The notes beneath the pieces are model-generated. The model was not told the DNA's origin and did no database searches. It saw only the letters and a program-made list of their open reading frames with translations. Shown here piece after piece: positions 28,747 to 37,961 of a DNA stretch of 43,387 bases (position 1 is its first letter; every line of letters begins with the position of its first letter). Origin of the DNA: Clostridiales bacterium (GTDB taxonomy: Bacteria; Bacillota; Clostridia; Lachnospirales; Lachnospiraceae); the NCBI GenBank assembly GCA_022778745.1, contig JALFSR010000054.1, positions 1-43,387 on the forward strand, in the 5' to 3' direction. A program made the position numbers and the translations under genes.

Positions 28747-28775
28747 TTGACGAATGGAGGAGAATTCAATATAAT
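28747..28775 (+). promoter_or_regulatory. Promoter of the rpmH operon
   Basis: TTGACG (28747-28752), a 17-bp spacer and a consensus TATAAT (28770-28775). Confidence 0.85.
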
Positions 28776-28809
28776 TGATGTGATGTCCAGATTTTCAATC
28801 AGGGATATG

Positions 28810-28890
28810 ACGGGAAACCGTCAGATTCATTAATTTATGCAAAGGCATAAAACGAGCGTAAATCCCATTTGTTTTTACTTATGGGTAGTT
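28810..28890 (+). promoter_or_regulatory. Structured rpmH leader with three hairpins
   Basis: The roughly 160-nt leader carries GACGG-GAAA-CCGTC (GNRA loop, about 28808-28822), TTATGC-AAAG-GCATAA (about 28835-28850) and CCCAT/ATGGG (about 28867-28888). The stretch 28538-28746 before the promoter shows nothing recognisable. Confidence 0.5.
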
Positions 28891-28940
28891 CAAAGACAGC
28901 ATTCATTATTTATTAAATTGATAAGGAGGTGTATGCTTTT

Positions 28941-29075
28941 ATGAAGATGACATTTCAGCCTAAGAAAAGATCCAGAGCTAAAGTTCATGGTTTCCGTTCC
29001 AGAATGAGCACAGCTGGTGGAAGAAAGGTTTTAGCTGCAAGAAGAGCAAAAGGAAGAAAGGTTTTATCCGCATAG
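28941..29075 (+). CDS. rpmH: 50S ribosomal protein L34
   Basis: The 44-residue protein has the invariant L34 sequence [20 protein letters not shown] followed by [22 protein letters not shown]. It is the small basic last-added protein near the exit tunnel. GGAGG lies 12 nt before the ATG. A 3-codon frame (ATG CTT TTA TGA) starts nearer the Shine-Dalgarno and its stop overlaps the rpmH ATG, which may couple translation. It is the first gene of the rpmH-rnpA-yidD block. Confidence 0.98.
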   Translation: MKMTFQPKKRSRAKVHGFRSRMSTAGGRKVLAARRAKGRKVLSA

Positions 29076-29144
29076 GTCGCAGTTTTGTGACCTTTTCTTC
29101 TTATATAGTAAAGTGGCGAATCGTTCACTTAGAGGCATAATAAG

Positions 29145-29492
29145 ATGAAAAATATTAATTCTTTAAAAAAGAATAGACAATTCCAGACCGTATATGCCGG
29201 TAAGCATTCTTATGCAAACCGGTATTTGGTTATGTATATACTGCCAAATGGTCTGGAAGAAACTCGAATTGGAATTTCGGTTAACAAAAGGGTAGGAAAT
29301 AGTATAGTACGACATCGTGTGACTCGATTGGTTCGGGAAAGCTACCGCTTAAATAAAGCACGATTGAAAAATGGATTGGACATTGTAGTTGTAGCTAGAC
29401 CGTTGGCAAAGGAACAAGGATTTTTTGAAATAGAAAGTGCATTTTTGCATTTGGGAAGAATGCACCATATTTTTATAAAGGAATCGAAGTGA
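29145..29492 (+). CDS. rnpA: Ribonuclease P protein component
   Basis: The 115-residue basic protein has the RNR motif region [20 protein letters not shown] and the preceding GISV segment, both typical of RnpA. It assists the RNase P RNA in tRNA 5' maturation. It lies 69 bp after rpmH, as in most bacteria, and 4 bp before yidD. Confidence 0.97.
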   Translation: MKNINSLKKNRQFQTVYAGKHSYANRYLVMYILPNGLEETRIGISVNKRVGNSIVRHRVTRLVRESYRLNKARLKNGLDIVVVARPLAKEQGFFEIESAFLHLGRMHHIFIKESK

Positions 29493-29496
29493 TCTA

Positions 29497-29706
29497 TTGA
29501 AGAAATTGTTTATTTTATGTATTCGTGCATATCAAAAATATTTATCTCCGTTAAAGACGGATCGCTGTAAGTACACACCGACCTGTTCCCAGTATGCGAT
29601 TGAAGCATTAGAAAAGCACGGGTTGATGAAAGGGAGTATACTTGCTGTCTGGAGAATTCTCCGATGTAATCCCTTTTCAAAAGGTGGATATGACCCTGTT
29701 CCTTAA
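29497..29706 (+). CDS. yidD: Membrane protein insertion efficiency factor YidD
   Basis: The 69-residue protein reads [20 protein letters not shown] and then [16 protein letters not shown] with the CRxxPTCS-like cysteine pattern and the [12 protein letters not shown] tail of YidD. It aids membrane insertion together with YidC. The start is TTG, 13 nt after AAAGGA and just past the rnpA stop. It normally sits directly before yidC; here 516 bp including a transposon relic lie between. Confidence 0.96.
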   Translation: MKKLFILCIRAYQKYLSPLKTDRCKYTPTCSQYAIEALEKHGLMKGSILAVWRILRCNPFSKGGYDPVP

Positions 29707-29895
29707 GTAATGAAGAAATGTTCTAACCGTTTTAAGAAAATAATAGATATATGTTTGTTCTTATTAGTATACACGATAATAATTAATCAAACGACTTAGC
29801 AAGAATATTACTGCTTTTTATGAAGCTTTCACTTCTATCAAAGAACAAAGAAGCAGTGAATTATTCACATAGTATGAGTATTATTACCACGACGA

Positions 29896-30201
29896 GTGAG
29901 GATAAAACATAAAGAAACAGTTAGAGGAATAGAGAAAACGCAGGTTGCACGTTGGATATCCCGTGAATATGGGAGAAATAAAAGGAAAGGAAAATACTGT
30001 AAAACAAGTAGCATTATAAAAAGTGCAGAAAAACTTTTAATGTCAGATTATAGGCTGGAGAATATTCGTCAAGACTATTTGCATCGAACAACATCTGAAA
30101 TGATAAAGTGAGAACTAAATTTTATTTATGTAGATAAATTGAATGTAAAGGGAATGATGAAGAATAAGCATTTAAACATAAAAGTTTATAGCTTTTTATA
30201 A
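29896..30201 (+). pseudogene. TnpB (IS605 OrfB) fragment
   Basis: The frame reads ARWISREYGRNKRKGKYCKT, RLENIRQDYLHRTTSEMIK, a TGA stop (30109-30111), then in the same frame ELNFIYVDKLNVKGMMKNKH before drifting off and stopping at 30201. YLH..T.E and DLNVKGMMKN are hallmarks of TnpB central and RuvC-flanking regions. Both ends of the protein, including the RuvC catalytic residues and zinc finger, are absent. This relic lies between yidD and yidC. The rest of 29707-30222 shows nothing else. Confidence 0.78.
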
Positions 30202-30222
30202 GTTTTCGGTAACGGAAAGTAC

Positions 30223-31488
30223 GTGGATTTTTTAACACTGACACAGAGTAATTGGTTTATTATTGGTCCGATAGCAAAACTGCTTGGCTGGGTAATGAAT
30301 GCAATTTATGAACTCTTAAACACGCTGAGTATTCCTAGCATTGGTTTAAGTATTATTTTATACACAATTATTGTAAAAGCATTGATGCTGCCACTTAACC
30401 TTAAGCAGCAAAAATTTTCAAAATTAAATATGGTAATGAATCCTGAGATTATGAAAATCCAGAAAAAGTACCAGAATAAAAAAGATAATGTATCTATGAT
30501 GAAACAGCAAGAGGAAATAAAAGAGGTTTATGACAAGTATGGCGTAAGCACAGCATCTGGTTGTCTGCCAATGTTGATTCAGTTTCCGTTAATTTTTGCT
30601 TTGTATCAAGTTATTTATAAGATTCCTGGATATATTCAGAGTGTAAAGGGATTATTCGTACCAATTCAGACTGCTTTGATGAATATTGAAGGTTGGGCAG
30701 CAAATGAACAGTTGATTGAACTCGGAACAAAACATGCAGTTAGAGCGGCTGATCTTACAGGTCCAGATGCTGCAAATCGTGTAATTGATTTACTTTATGG
30801 ATTAAATCATGTAGAATGGTCAACATTCCAGAATATTTTCCAGAATGATGGATTAACACAGGCAATCAACACTGCATTGCCTGAGATTGATAAAATTAAC
30901 AATTTCTTTGGTATTAATCTTGCTACTTCTCCAAGTGCTCAGATGACATCTGCATGGTGGGTTTTATTAATTCCTATTTTAGCAGGTTTGACACAGTGGC
31001 TGAGTACAAAGATGATAACTGCACGAACACCTTCTAATGATGATGCTCCTGGAATGGGAATGATGAATTCCATGAATACAGTTATGCCAATTATGTCTGT
31101 TTTCTTCTGCTTTACATTCTCAGCAGGTATCGGTTTATATTGGGTTATTTCTTCTTTGGCACAGATGGTGAGTCAGTATTTTGTAAATCGTTATATGGAT
31201 CGCATTGATATTAATGATATGGTTTCCAAAAATATGGAAAAGGTAAATGCAAAAAGAGCAAAACAAGGACTTCCTCCGAAGAAAGTAAAGCCTGTCTTAT
31301 CTGTTAAGAACTTGGAAGAAGAGGAAAAGATAGAAGAAGAAAGAGAACAGAAGGCAGCGGTTCGTCGTGAGGAACAGCTTAAACAGTCAACGCAGTATTA
31401 TAACAATACCAACAAAAAGAAGGGCAGTCTGGCATCAAAGGCGGGCATGGTTCAGCAGTATAATGAGAAAAATTTGAAAAAGAAATAA
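30223..31488 (+). CDS. yidC: Membrane protein insertase YidC (OxaA/SpoIIIJ)
   Basis: The 421-residue insertase begins at GTG. Membrane segments are at about residues 10-35, 38-60, 110-135, 235-260 and 285-310. SGCLPMLIQFPLIFALYQVI and GLYWVISSLAQMVSQY are conserved. A long charged cytoplasmic tail (340-421) could bind ribosomes. It lacks the large periplasmic domain of Gram-negative YidC and has no lipobox, unlike Bacillus SpoIIIJ. The jag gene follows after 27 bp. Confidence 0.96.
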   Translation: MDFLTLTQSNWFIIGPIAKLLGWVMNAIYELLNTLSIPSIGLSIILYTIIVKALMLPLNLKQQKFSKLNMVMNPEIMKIQKKYQNKKDNVSMMKQQEEIKEVYDKYGVSTASGCLPMLIQFPLIFALYQVIYKIPGYIQSVKGLFVPIQTALMNIEGWAANEQLIELGTKHAVRAADLTGPDAANRVIDLLYGLNHVEWSTFQNIFQNDGLTQAINTALPEIDKINNFFGINLATSPSAQMTSAWWVLLIPILAGLTQWLSTKMITARTPSNDDAPGMGMMNSMNTVMPIMSVFFCFTFSAGIGLYWVISSLAQMVSQYFVNRYMDRIDINDMVSKNMEKVNAKRAKQGLPPKKVKPVLSVKNLEEEEKIEEEREQKAAVRREEQLKQSTQYYNNTNKKKGSLASKAGMVQQYNEKNLKKK

Positions 31489-31515
31489 AGTTTGTTGGTA
31501 AGGGGGTTATAGAAA

Positions 31516-32175
31516 GTGGCTGATTTTAAAAATTACTCGGCAAAGACAGTAGAAGATGCGATTACACAGGCATCCGTTGCACTCGGAGTAACAAGTGATA
31601 AATTAGAATATGAAGTGCTTGAAAAAGGATCTTCTGGTTTATTGGGCATTTTTGGTGTGAAACCAGCAGTCATTAAGGCACGTAAGAAAGTAACAATTTT
31701 CGATGAGGGACGCGAATTCTTAGAAAAAGTATTCGACAAAATGAATATGAAAGTTGCGATTGACATGGATTATAATGAGGAAGAAAGATCCGTATCAATC
31801 AATTTAACTGGCGATGATATGGGTGTCCTGATTGGAAAAAGAGGACAAACATTAGATTCTCTTCAGCATCTTGTCAGCTTAGTCATGAATAAGCATAGTG
31901 AAGAATATATTCGTGTAAAGCTTGATACAGAAAGTTATAGAGAGAGAAGAAAAGAAACATTAGAAAACTTGGCAAAAAATATTGCCTATAAAGTAAAAAG
32001 GACAAGACGTCCAGTATCTTTGGAGCCGATGAATCCATATGAAAGAAGAATTATCCATGCGGCATTACAAGATGATCGCTATGTTGTGACAAAAAGCGAA
32101 GGAGAAGATCCATTCCGTCACGTAGTAGTGTTGTTAAAGAAAGAAAAAAGATACTACGACAAAAAGAAAGCATAA
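31516..32175 (+). CDS. jag: RNA-binding protein Jag/KhpB
   Basis: The 219-residue protein has a Jag N-terminal domain (KTVEDAITQASVALG, GSSGLLGIFG), a KH domain with the GxxG loop in IGKRGQTLD and a C-terminal R3H domain (EPMNPYERRIIHAAL). With KhpA it binds RNA and affects cell-wall growth. The start is GTG. It follows yidC, its usual partner, and is followed by a terminator. Confidence 0.95.
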   Translation: MADFKNYSAKTVEDAITQASVALGVTSDKLEYEVLEKGSSGLLGIFGVKPAVIKARKKVTIFDEGREFLEKVFDKMNMKVAIDMDYNEEERSVSINLTGDDMGVLIGKRGQTLDSLQHLVSLVMNKHSEEYIRVKLDTESYRERRKETLENLAKNIAYKVKRTRRPVSLEPMNPYERRIIHAALQDDRYVVTKSEGEDPFRHVVVLLKKEKRYYDKKKA

Positions 32176-32273
32176 CCAGATGTAATACAGTATGTGTTTT
32201 ACTGGTTTGTGTGCAGCGGCAAATGGAAATGCTTGTATTTCCGCTTGTCTTATGCTTTCATATAAATAAATGG

Positions 32274-32306
32274 GCGGATGCGAGAAATTGCATCCGCTGT
32301 TTTTTT
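32274..32306 (+). terminator. Terminator after jag
   Basis: GCGGATGC (32274-32281) pairs exactly with GCATCCGC (32290-32297), then a T-run. A smaller GGAAAT/ATTTCC stem lies upstream at about 32225-32243. Confidence 0.9.
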
Positions 32307-32385
32307 CGCAAAATAGATAGTGTGTTTTACTAGTAGATAAAATAGTTTAAGGAAGCGGTTAAGGAATAGAAAGGAAGTCTTTAAA

Positions 32386-33765
32386 ATGAAAACAAATACG
32401 ATTGCTGCTATTGCTACTGCTGTGAGTCCTGCTGGTCTTAGTGTAATACGAATAAGTGGAGATGAGGCATTTTCTATTATAGATAAAATATATCGCTCAA
32501 AAGGCGGACAAAAAAAACTGTCCGAACAGCCAAGTCATACAATTCATTATGGATATATTTATGATGGAGAACAGATGATTGATGAGGTGCTTGTATTGTT
32601 AATGAGAGCTCCCCGTACATTTACAACGGAGGATACTGTGGAAATTGATTGTCATGGAGGTATCCTTGTGACAAGAAAAATATTGGAGACGGTTGTGAAA
32701 TATGGAGCGAGTCTGGCAGAGCCTGGCGAATTTACAAAACGAGCTTTTTTAAATGGGCGTATGGATTTGTCCGAGGCAGAGGCGGTATTGGATGTGATTC
32801 ATGCAAAAAATGAATTTGCACTTCAGGCATCGGTCAAACAGTTGAAAGGTTCTGTTGCAAACAAAATACGTAAATTACGCGATCAAATTTTGGATAGTAT
32901 TGCATTTATTGAATCAGCGTTGGATGACCCAGAACATATCTCAATTGATGGATATGATGAAGAATTAAAGAATTTACTAATTCCGATGGAAAAGGAACTG
33001 ATGCGGTTATCGGTACAGTATCAGAATGGAAAAATATTATCGGAAGGAGTAAAAACAGTGATTTTGGGTAAGCCAAATGCAGGAAAGTCTTCTCTGATGA
33101 ATCGCTTAGCTGGTCAGGAACGTGCAATTGTTACAGAAATTGCAGGAACGACACGGGATACGCTAGAAGAACAAATACAGATTGGCGGTATCGGGTTTCA
33201 AATGGTTGACACTGCAGGAATTCGGCAGACATCCGATATTGTTGAAAAGATTGGTGTAGAACGAGCAAAACAGGCGGCTGAGGATGCGGACTTGATTTTA
33301 TATGTAGTGGATGCCTCCAAAGCGCTAGATCAGAGTGATTTAGAAATTATTCAGATGATTGAACAAAAAAAAGCAGTTATCTTATTAAATAAGACAGATT
33401 TGGAACCAAAGCTGACAATGGAACAATTGAGAGAGAAATGTCCAACACATCCGATTTTGATGGTGTCTGCAAAGACAGAGGAAGGAATGGAACAATTAGA
33501 GCTTACACTGCAGCAAATGTTTTTAGAGGGAAAAGTATCGTTTAACGATGAAGTTTATATTACAAATGCCAGACATAAGCAGTGCTTAGATGATGCGACA
33601 ACAAGCATTCAAAAAGTAATGGAAAGTATCGATGTAGGTCTTCCAGAGGATTTCTTCACAATTGATTTGATGGATGCGTACTCCTCTCTCGGCTTGATTG
33701 TTGGAGAAGCTGTAGAGGAAGATTTAGTGAACCGTATTTTCTCTAAGTTCTGTATGGGAAAATAA
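32386..33765 (+). CDS. mnmE: tRNA uridine-5-carboxymethylaminomethyl(34) synthesis GTPase MnmE
   Basis: The 459-residue protein has an N-terminal tetrahydrofolate-binding domain (TNTIAAIATAVSPAGLSVIR) and a G domain with GKPNAGKSSL, DTAG and NKTD. The C-terminal CxGK is FCMGK, ending the protein. With MnmG it modifies U34 of tRNAs. The K-loop GTPase motif GTTRDTLEE is intact. mnmG follows, separated by a 218-bp gap with a repeat. Confidence 0.98.
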   Translation: MKTNTIAAIATAVSPAGLSVIRISGDEAFSIIDKIYRSKGGQKKLSEQPSHTIHYGYIYDGEQMIDEVLVLLMRAPRTFTTEDTVEIDCHGGILVTRKILETVVKYGASLAEPGEFTKRAFLNGRMDLSEAEAVLDVIHAKNEFALQASVKQLKGSVANKIRKLRDQILDSIAFIESALDDPEHISIDGYDEELKNLLIPMEKELMRLSVQYQNGKILSEGVKTVILGKPNAGKSSLMNRLAGQERAIVTEIAGTTRDTLEEQIQIGGIGFQMVDTAGIRQTSDIVEKIGVERAKQAAEDADLILYVVDASKALDQSDLEIIQMIEQKKAVILLNKTDLEPKLTMEQLREKCPTHPILMVSAKTEEGMEQLELTLQQMFLEGKVSFNDEVYITNARHKQCLDDATTSIQKVMESIDVGLPEDFFTIDLMDAYSSLGLIVGEAVEEDLVNRIFSKFCMGK

Positions 33766-33776
33766 GATGATATTAG

Positions 33777-33842
33777 GGTCACATAGTGTGGAGCAATTCG
33801 TAAGTATCATAAGGTCAAAAGGATATTTTGACCCTAACATTA
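33777..33842. repeat. Dispersed intergenic repeat, copy 1 (mnmE-mnmG gap)
   Basis: CACATAGTGTGGAGCAATTC and following sequence match copy 2 (36881-36942) at most positions over about 62 bp, both ending TTTTGAC..CAACAT-like. Copy 1 also contains an AGGTCAAAA/TTTTGACC hairpin. Confidence 0.7.
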
Positions 33843-33983
33843 AAAGAATACATTATATTAAAAAGCTGAGATAAATTTTTCAAATTAATAGGAAATTTTT
33901 ATAAGTTGTTTGAGTAAAAAGTGATTTTATGTGCATTACGGCGTTTTTTTCAAACGCCTAAAAATGGAATGTGAGGTGGAACA

Positions 33984-35861
33984 ATGCCAGTTTTAGAGGA
34001 ACAATATGATATAGCAATAGTTGGAGCTGGTCATGCAGGATGTGAGGCAGCTTTGGCGTCAGCTCGTCTTGGGTTAGAGACAATTATGTTTACGGTGAGT
34101 GTGGATAGTATTGCATTAATGCCGTGTAATCCAAATATTGGAGGAAGTTCAAAAGGACATTTAGTAAGAGAGATTGATGCACTTGGCGGGGAAATGGGAA
34201 AAAATATTGATAAAACATTTATTCAGTCTAAGATGTTGAATAAATCAAAAGGACCCGCAGTGCATTCATTGCGTGCACAGGCAGATAAACGAGATTATTC
34301 GTATACGATGCGCCAGACATTAGAAAATACCGATCATTTAACAATTCGTCAGGCAGAAGTGTGTGAGATATTGACGGAAAATAATCAAGTTACAGGAGTC
34401 AAGACATATTCTGGAGCTACGTATTTTTGTAAGGCAGTTGTACTTGCAACAGGTACTTATTTGAAAGCAAGATGTATTTATGGAGATGTAAGTAATGCTA
34501 CAGGACCAAATGGTTTGCAGGCAGCAAATCATTTAACGGATTCCTTAAAACAATTGGGTATCGAAATGTTTCGTTTCAAGACAGGGACTCCAGCCCGTGT
34601 AGATAAAAGAAGTATTGATTTTTCTAAGATGGAGGAACAGTTTGGAGACGAAACGGTTACACCATTTTCCTTTACAACAGATCCCGCATCTATTCAAAAA
34701 GATCAGGTTTCCTGTTGGCTTACTTATACAAATGAAAGAACACATCAAATTATTCGTGATAACTTAGACCGTTCTCCATTGTTCTCTGGAATGATTGAAG
34801 GAACAGGACCACGCTACTGTCCTTCCATTGAAGATAAGGTTGTCAAATTTGCAGATAAAGATCGTCATCAAGTATTTATTGAACCAGAGGGACTTTATAC
34901 AAACGAAATGTATTTGGGCGGTATGTCCAGCTCCCTGCCAGAAGATGTTCAATATGCGATGTACCGTACTGTACCAGGTTTGGAAAATGTTCGTATTGTT
35001 AGAAACGCATATGCGATTGAATACGACTGTATCAACCCTCGCCAGTTAAAGCCAACATTAGAATTTAAGAAAATTTCTGGATTATATAGCGGCGGACAGT
35101 TTAATGGAAGTTCAGGATATGAAGAAGCAGCGGCACAAGGATTGATTGCAGGAATTAATGCGGCATTGCATGTACAAAAGCGAGAAGAAGTCGTATTAGA
35201 CCGTTCTCAGGCTTATATTGGAGTACTGATTGATGATCTTGTTACGAAAGAAAATCACGAGCCATATCGTATGATGACATCCCGTGCAGAATATCGACTT
35301 ATTCTTAGACAAGATAATGCCGATTTGAGATTATCAGAAATTGGTTATCAAATTGGTTTGATTGACGAACAAAGATATCAGCATGTGTTAAAGAAAAAAG
35401 AACAGATTCAGGAAGAAATTAAGAGATTAGAGCATACGACAATTGGGGCGACTGCTGAGGTACAGCAGCTGTTAGAAAATAATAATAGTACACCGTTAAA
35501 GAGCGGCAGTACATTAGCAGAGTTAGTACGCAGACCAGAGCTGACATATGAGGCACTTGCACCAGTTGATCGAAACCGACCAGAATTAGATGATGATGTA
35601 ATTGAACAAGTTAATATTAATATGAAATACGAAGGATATATTAAGAGACAGATGAAACAAGTAGAACAGTTCAAGAAATTAGAAGGAAAAAAACTTGCGA
35701 TAGATTTCGATTATGCAGTTGTGCCAAGCCTTAGAAAAGAAGCTGTTCAAAAACTAAATCTGTATCAGCCATCCTCTATTGGACAGGCATCACGTATATC
35801 AGGAGTATCCCCAGCAGATATCTCCGTATTGCTCGTATACTTAGAACAACAGAGAAGATAA
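33984..35861 (+). CDS. mnmG: tRNA uridine-5-carboxymethylaminomethyl(34) synthesis enzyme MnmG (GidA)
   Basis: The 625-residue FAD enzyme has the Rossmann [15 protein letters not shown], then [29 protein letters not shown] and [16 protein letters not shown] near the C-terminus. It forms the FAD/NADH part of the MnmEG complex acting on U34 of tRNAs. rsmG follows, as in many Firmicutes origins. Confidence 0.98.
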   Translation: MPVLEEQYDIAIVGAGHAGCEAALASARLGLETIMFTVSVDSIALMPCNPNIGGSSKGHLVREIDALGGEMGKNIDKTFIQSKMLNKSKGPAVHSLRAQADKRDYSYTMRQTLENTDHLTIRQAEVCEILTENNQVTGVKTYSGATYFCKAVVLATGTYLKARCIYGDVSNATGPNGLQAANHLTDSLKQLGIEMFRFKTGTPARVDKRSIDFSKMEEQFGDETVTPFSFTTDPASIQKDQVSCWLTYTNERTHQIIRDNLDRSPLFSGMIEGTGPRYCPSIEDKVVKFADKDRHQVFIEPEGLYTNEMYLGGMSSSLPEDVQYAMYRTVPGLENVRIVRNAYAIEYDCINPRQLKPTLEFKKISGLYSGGQFNGSSGYEEAAAQGLIAGINAALHVQKREEVVLDRSQAYIGVLIDDLVTKENHEPYRMMTSRAEYRLILRQDNADLRLSEIGYQIGLIDEQRYQHVLKKKEQIQEEIKRLEHTTIGATAEVQQLLENNNSTPLKSGSTLAELVRRPELTYEALAPVDRNRPELDDDVIEQVNINMKYEGYIKRQMKQVEQFKKLEGKKLAIDFDYAVVPSLRKEAVQKLNLYQPSSIGQASRISGVSPADISVLLVYLEQQRR

Positions 35862-35867
35862 TAAAAA

Positions 35868-35883
35868 TGTTCCACGTGGAACA
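35868..35883. promoter_or_regulatory. parS: parS site 1 (ParB-binding palindrome)
   Basis: TGTTCCACGTGGAACA is a perfect 16-bp palindrome differing by one symmetrical base pair from the Bacillus parS consensus. It lies between mnmG and the preferred rsmG start and reads as MFHVEH if rsmG starts at 35867. An identical site lies at 41279-41294. Confidence 0.9.
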
Positions 35884-35908
35884 TGAGAATGTTGGATTGG
35901 AGAAATTT

Positions 35909-36640
35909 ATGGATCAGGAAAGAAAGTGCTATTTATTGAAGAAGGCGTTTGGGGAGATTGGTCTTGAATTAACGGAGCAGCAATACAGACAATTTTTGCA
36001 ATATTATGAGATACTGATTGAGAAGAACAAGGTAATGAATTTAACTGGTATCACGGATTTTGAGGAAGTTATCCACAAGCATTTTGTAGATAGTGTGATT
36101 AACTTTGAAAAAATGGTGGATAAGAAGAAAAACATGCGTCTGATTGATATGGGAACTGGAGCTGGATTTCCTGGAATTCCTATTAAGATTGTGTATCCGT
36201 CTGTGAATGTTGTATTGTTGGATTCATTGAACAAGCGAGTAAAGTTTTTACAGGAAGTAATTGAAATGCTGGAATTGGAGAATATTACCGCTATTCATTC
36301 CAGGGCAGAAGATGCAGGCAGAAATGTGGAGTATCGAGAACAGTTTGATTGTTGTGTATCGCGTGCAGTTGCAAATTTGGCAACGTTATCGGAGTATTGT
36401 CTGCCATTTGTGAAGACTGGAGGATACTTCGTTGCATACAAAGCTGGTGCGGTGGAGGAAGAGTTAGAAGAATCAAAGCGTGCGATTGGTTTGTTAGGAG
36501 CGGTTGTTGAAGAGGAGAAAAAGTTTGTGCTTCCAGGTACCGATATTAGCCGAACTATGATTTATATAAAAAAAAATAAACCGATTGCAAAGCGTTATCC
36601 AAGAAAAGCAGGTTTGCCATCAAAAGAACCGTTAAGTTAA
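35909..36640 (+). CDS. rsmG: 16S rRNA (guanine527-N7)-methyltransferase RsmG
   Basis: The 243-residue SAM-dependent enzyme has MNLTGITDFEEVIHKHFVDS, LIDMGTGAGFPGIPI as motif I, and CVSRAVANL. It methylates G527 in 16S rRNA. The frame is open from ATG 35867, but those codons are the parS palindrome. ATG 35909 has GGAG 6 nt upstream and fits the family N-terminus, so I prefer it; the longer start remains possible. A single DnaA-like box (TTATCCACA at about 36069) lies inside the gene. Confidence 0.95.
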   Translation: MDQERKCYLLKKAFGEIGLELTEQQYRQFLQYYEILIEKNKVMNLTGITDFEEVIHKHFVDSVINFEKMVDKKKNMRLIDMGTGAGFPGIPIKIVYPSVNVVLLDSLNKRVKFLQEVIEMLELENITAIHSRAEDAGRNVEYREQFDCCVSRAVANLATLSEYCLPFVKTGGYFVAYKAGAVEEELEESKRAIGLLGAVVEEEKKFVLPGTDISRTMIYIKKNKPIAKRYPRKAGLPSKEPLS

Positions 36641-36761
36641 TGAAGAAATAAATGGGGGATGTCTAATTGATGTTACAGAATAATAAATGGAGCATCTGTG
36701 AGGATAAAATTGTAATATCGCCTGTAGTTTATAAGTAAAGTAGATGAATAATATGATACCA

Positions 36762-36819
36762 GAGTCAAAAGGTCATGCTTTTTCATGCAAGCATGAAAAA
36801 GCATGACCTTTTGGGACTC
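36762..36819. repeat. Long near-perfect hairpin, 27-bp arms
   Basis: GAGTC (36762-36766) plus 22 bp (36767-36788) is answered by an exact 22-bp complement (36791-36812), a GG bulge and GACTC (36815-36819). The loop is AA. It lies in the gap 36641-37019, which also holds repeat copy 2 and a possible 22-codon frame (ATG 36670, after GGGGG). No U-run follows, so it is not a simple terminator. Confidence 0.8.
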
Positions 36820-36880
36820 GCAAAACATGAGAAAGTAGCCCGATTAGGGTGAATTTCGAATGTTTCTAGGATTGCGAGAA

Positions 36881-36942
36881 CACATAGTGCGGAGCAATCC
36901 GTAGGTATCATGAGGTCAAACTATCTTTTGACACCAACATCA
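36881..36942. repeat. Dispersed intergenic repeat, copy 2
   Basis: CACATAGTGCGGAGCAATCC and following sequence match copy 1 (33780-33842) with scattered, mainly transition differences. It is nested beyond the 36762-36819 hairpin, with CTCGCAA/TTGCGAG-type inverted ends (about 36817 and 36876) between them. Confidence 0.7.
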
Positions 36943-37019
36943 TAATATCTGCAATGCTTATAAACTGCAGGCGATATATTTTCATGTTAAAAGTCAGTGA
37001 AATAGATTCTGACTAGATG

Positions 37020-37961
37020 TTAGATATAAGATACCATGTCCAAAACTGCTTGTGGATTTTCCTGTGCTATGTCGTATTTACAGTCTGGAGCAATGGAAGA
37101 TTCAATAGCAGGGTTAATTTCTTGATATTGTTTTATAATCGTATTGATATTAGGAACGGATTCTCCGCCTAATATATAAATGCTGTTGTCAATTTTACGT
37201 AAAATACTTTCAATAGAGACTCCCATATATTTGCCACGAAGAGAAGAATATAAATATTTAGCGTGATAACCTCCGATATGTGCATTTTGATATTGAGTCT
37301 GAATTGTGGAGGTGTCAATGCTAGTTAAGTTGGAGCGGCGTTTTTCTAATTTTTTTATAATCATCCTGCGGCAGGAAGTAATATTATAAGCGAGAGTTCC
37401 ATATACAGGGATATTATAATAAAATGCATGTAGGCGTCTGGACTTGCTTGGCATCTTACTGCATTCTGAGAAAGATTCTGGGTTGAGCAGTATAATCTTA
37501 TTAAATAATTCTTTGTTATAAACGCATGATGTTAGAGCAATCGAGGAAGCATTTCCAGATGTAATAACATCAGTGCGTGAGCCAATAACATTAGTAATAA
37601 AATCATTAATTAGCTGGACAAAAACGAAATTCACATAAGTGAAATCTGGTTTTTGTGAAAATCCACATCCAAGAAGATCAAGCGTATATACGGTGTGAGT
37701 TTTGGAAAGTGGGGATACGATCTTGTTCCATTCGTAAGAACTAGATGTATTATCTAATGAATGAATCAGCAAAATCGGCCGGCCATTTCCAGTACGTGTA
37801 TAGGAAATATCACCTAATCTCCAATGATATGTGTGAGTAAGGAGCTGTTGAGTTAAATGCTTTTGAGCATTTTTAAAGATAAGCGTATTTGTGAGAGAAA
37901 CTGCAGCTGTAATGGATGCAGCAGATGAGATAATGGTAATTAACTTCTTTTTTAATTTCAT
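37020..37961 (-). CDS. Alpha/beta-hydrolase-fold protein with altered active site
   Basis: The 313-residue protein has an N-terminal hydrophobic segment (about 8-28) that may anchor it. RPILLIHSLDNTSSSYEW is the oxyanion area, and TLDLLGCGFSQKP fits the fold. The nucleophile elbow is TSGNASS, with Asn in place of the usual second residue, and Ser kept. Near the C-terminus, where the family has GH before a P..E.P segment, the sequence is CKYDIAQENP, so the catalytic His looks replaced by Tyr. It may be inactive or noncatalytic. It is the only minus-strand gene in the right arm. Its ATG overlaps the stop of a 25-codon leader frame (38035-37958). Confidence 0.75.
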   Translation of the reverse strand: MKLKKKLITIISSAASITAAVSLTNTLIFKNAQKHLTQQLLTHTYHWRLGDISYTRTGNGRPILLIHSLDNTSSSYEWNKIVSPLSKTHTVYTLDLLGCGFSQKPDFTYVNFVFVQLINDFITNVIGSRTDVITSGNASSIALTSCVYNKELFNKIILLNPESFSECSKMPSKSRRLHAFYYNIPVYGTLAYNITSCRRMIIKKLEKRRSNLTSIDTSTIQTQYQNAHIGGYHAKYLYSSLRGKYMGVSIESILRKIDNSIYILGGESVPNINTIIKQYQEINPAIESSIAPDCKYDIAQENPQAVLDMVSYI

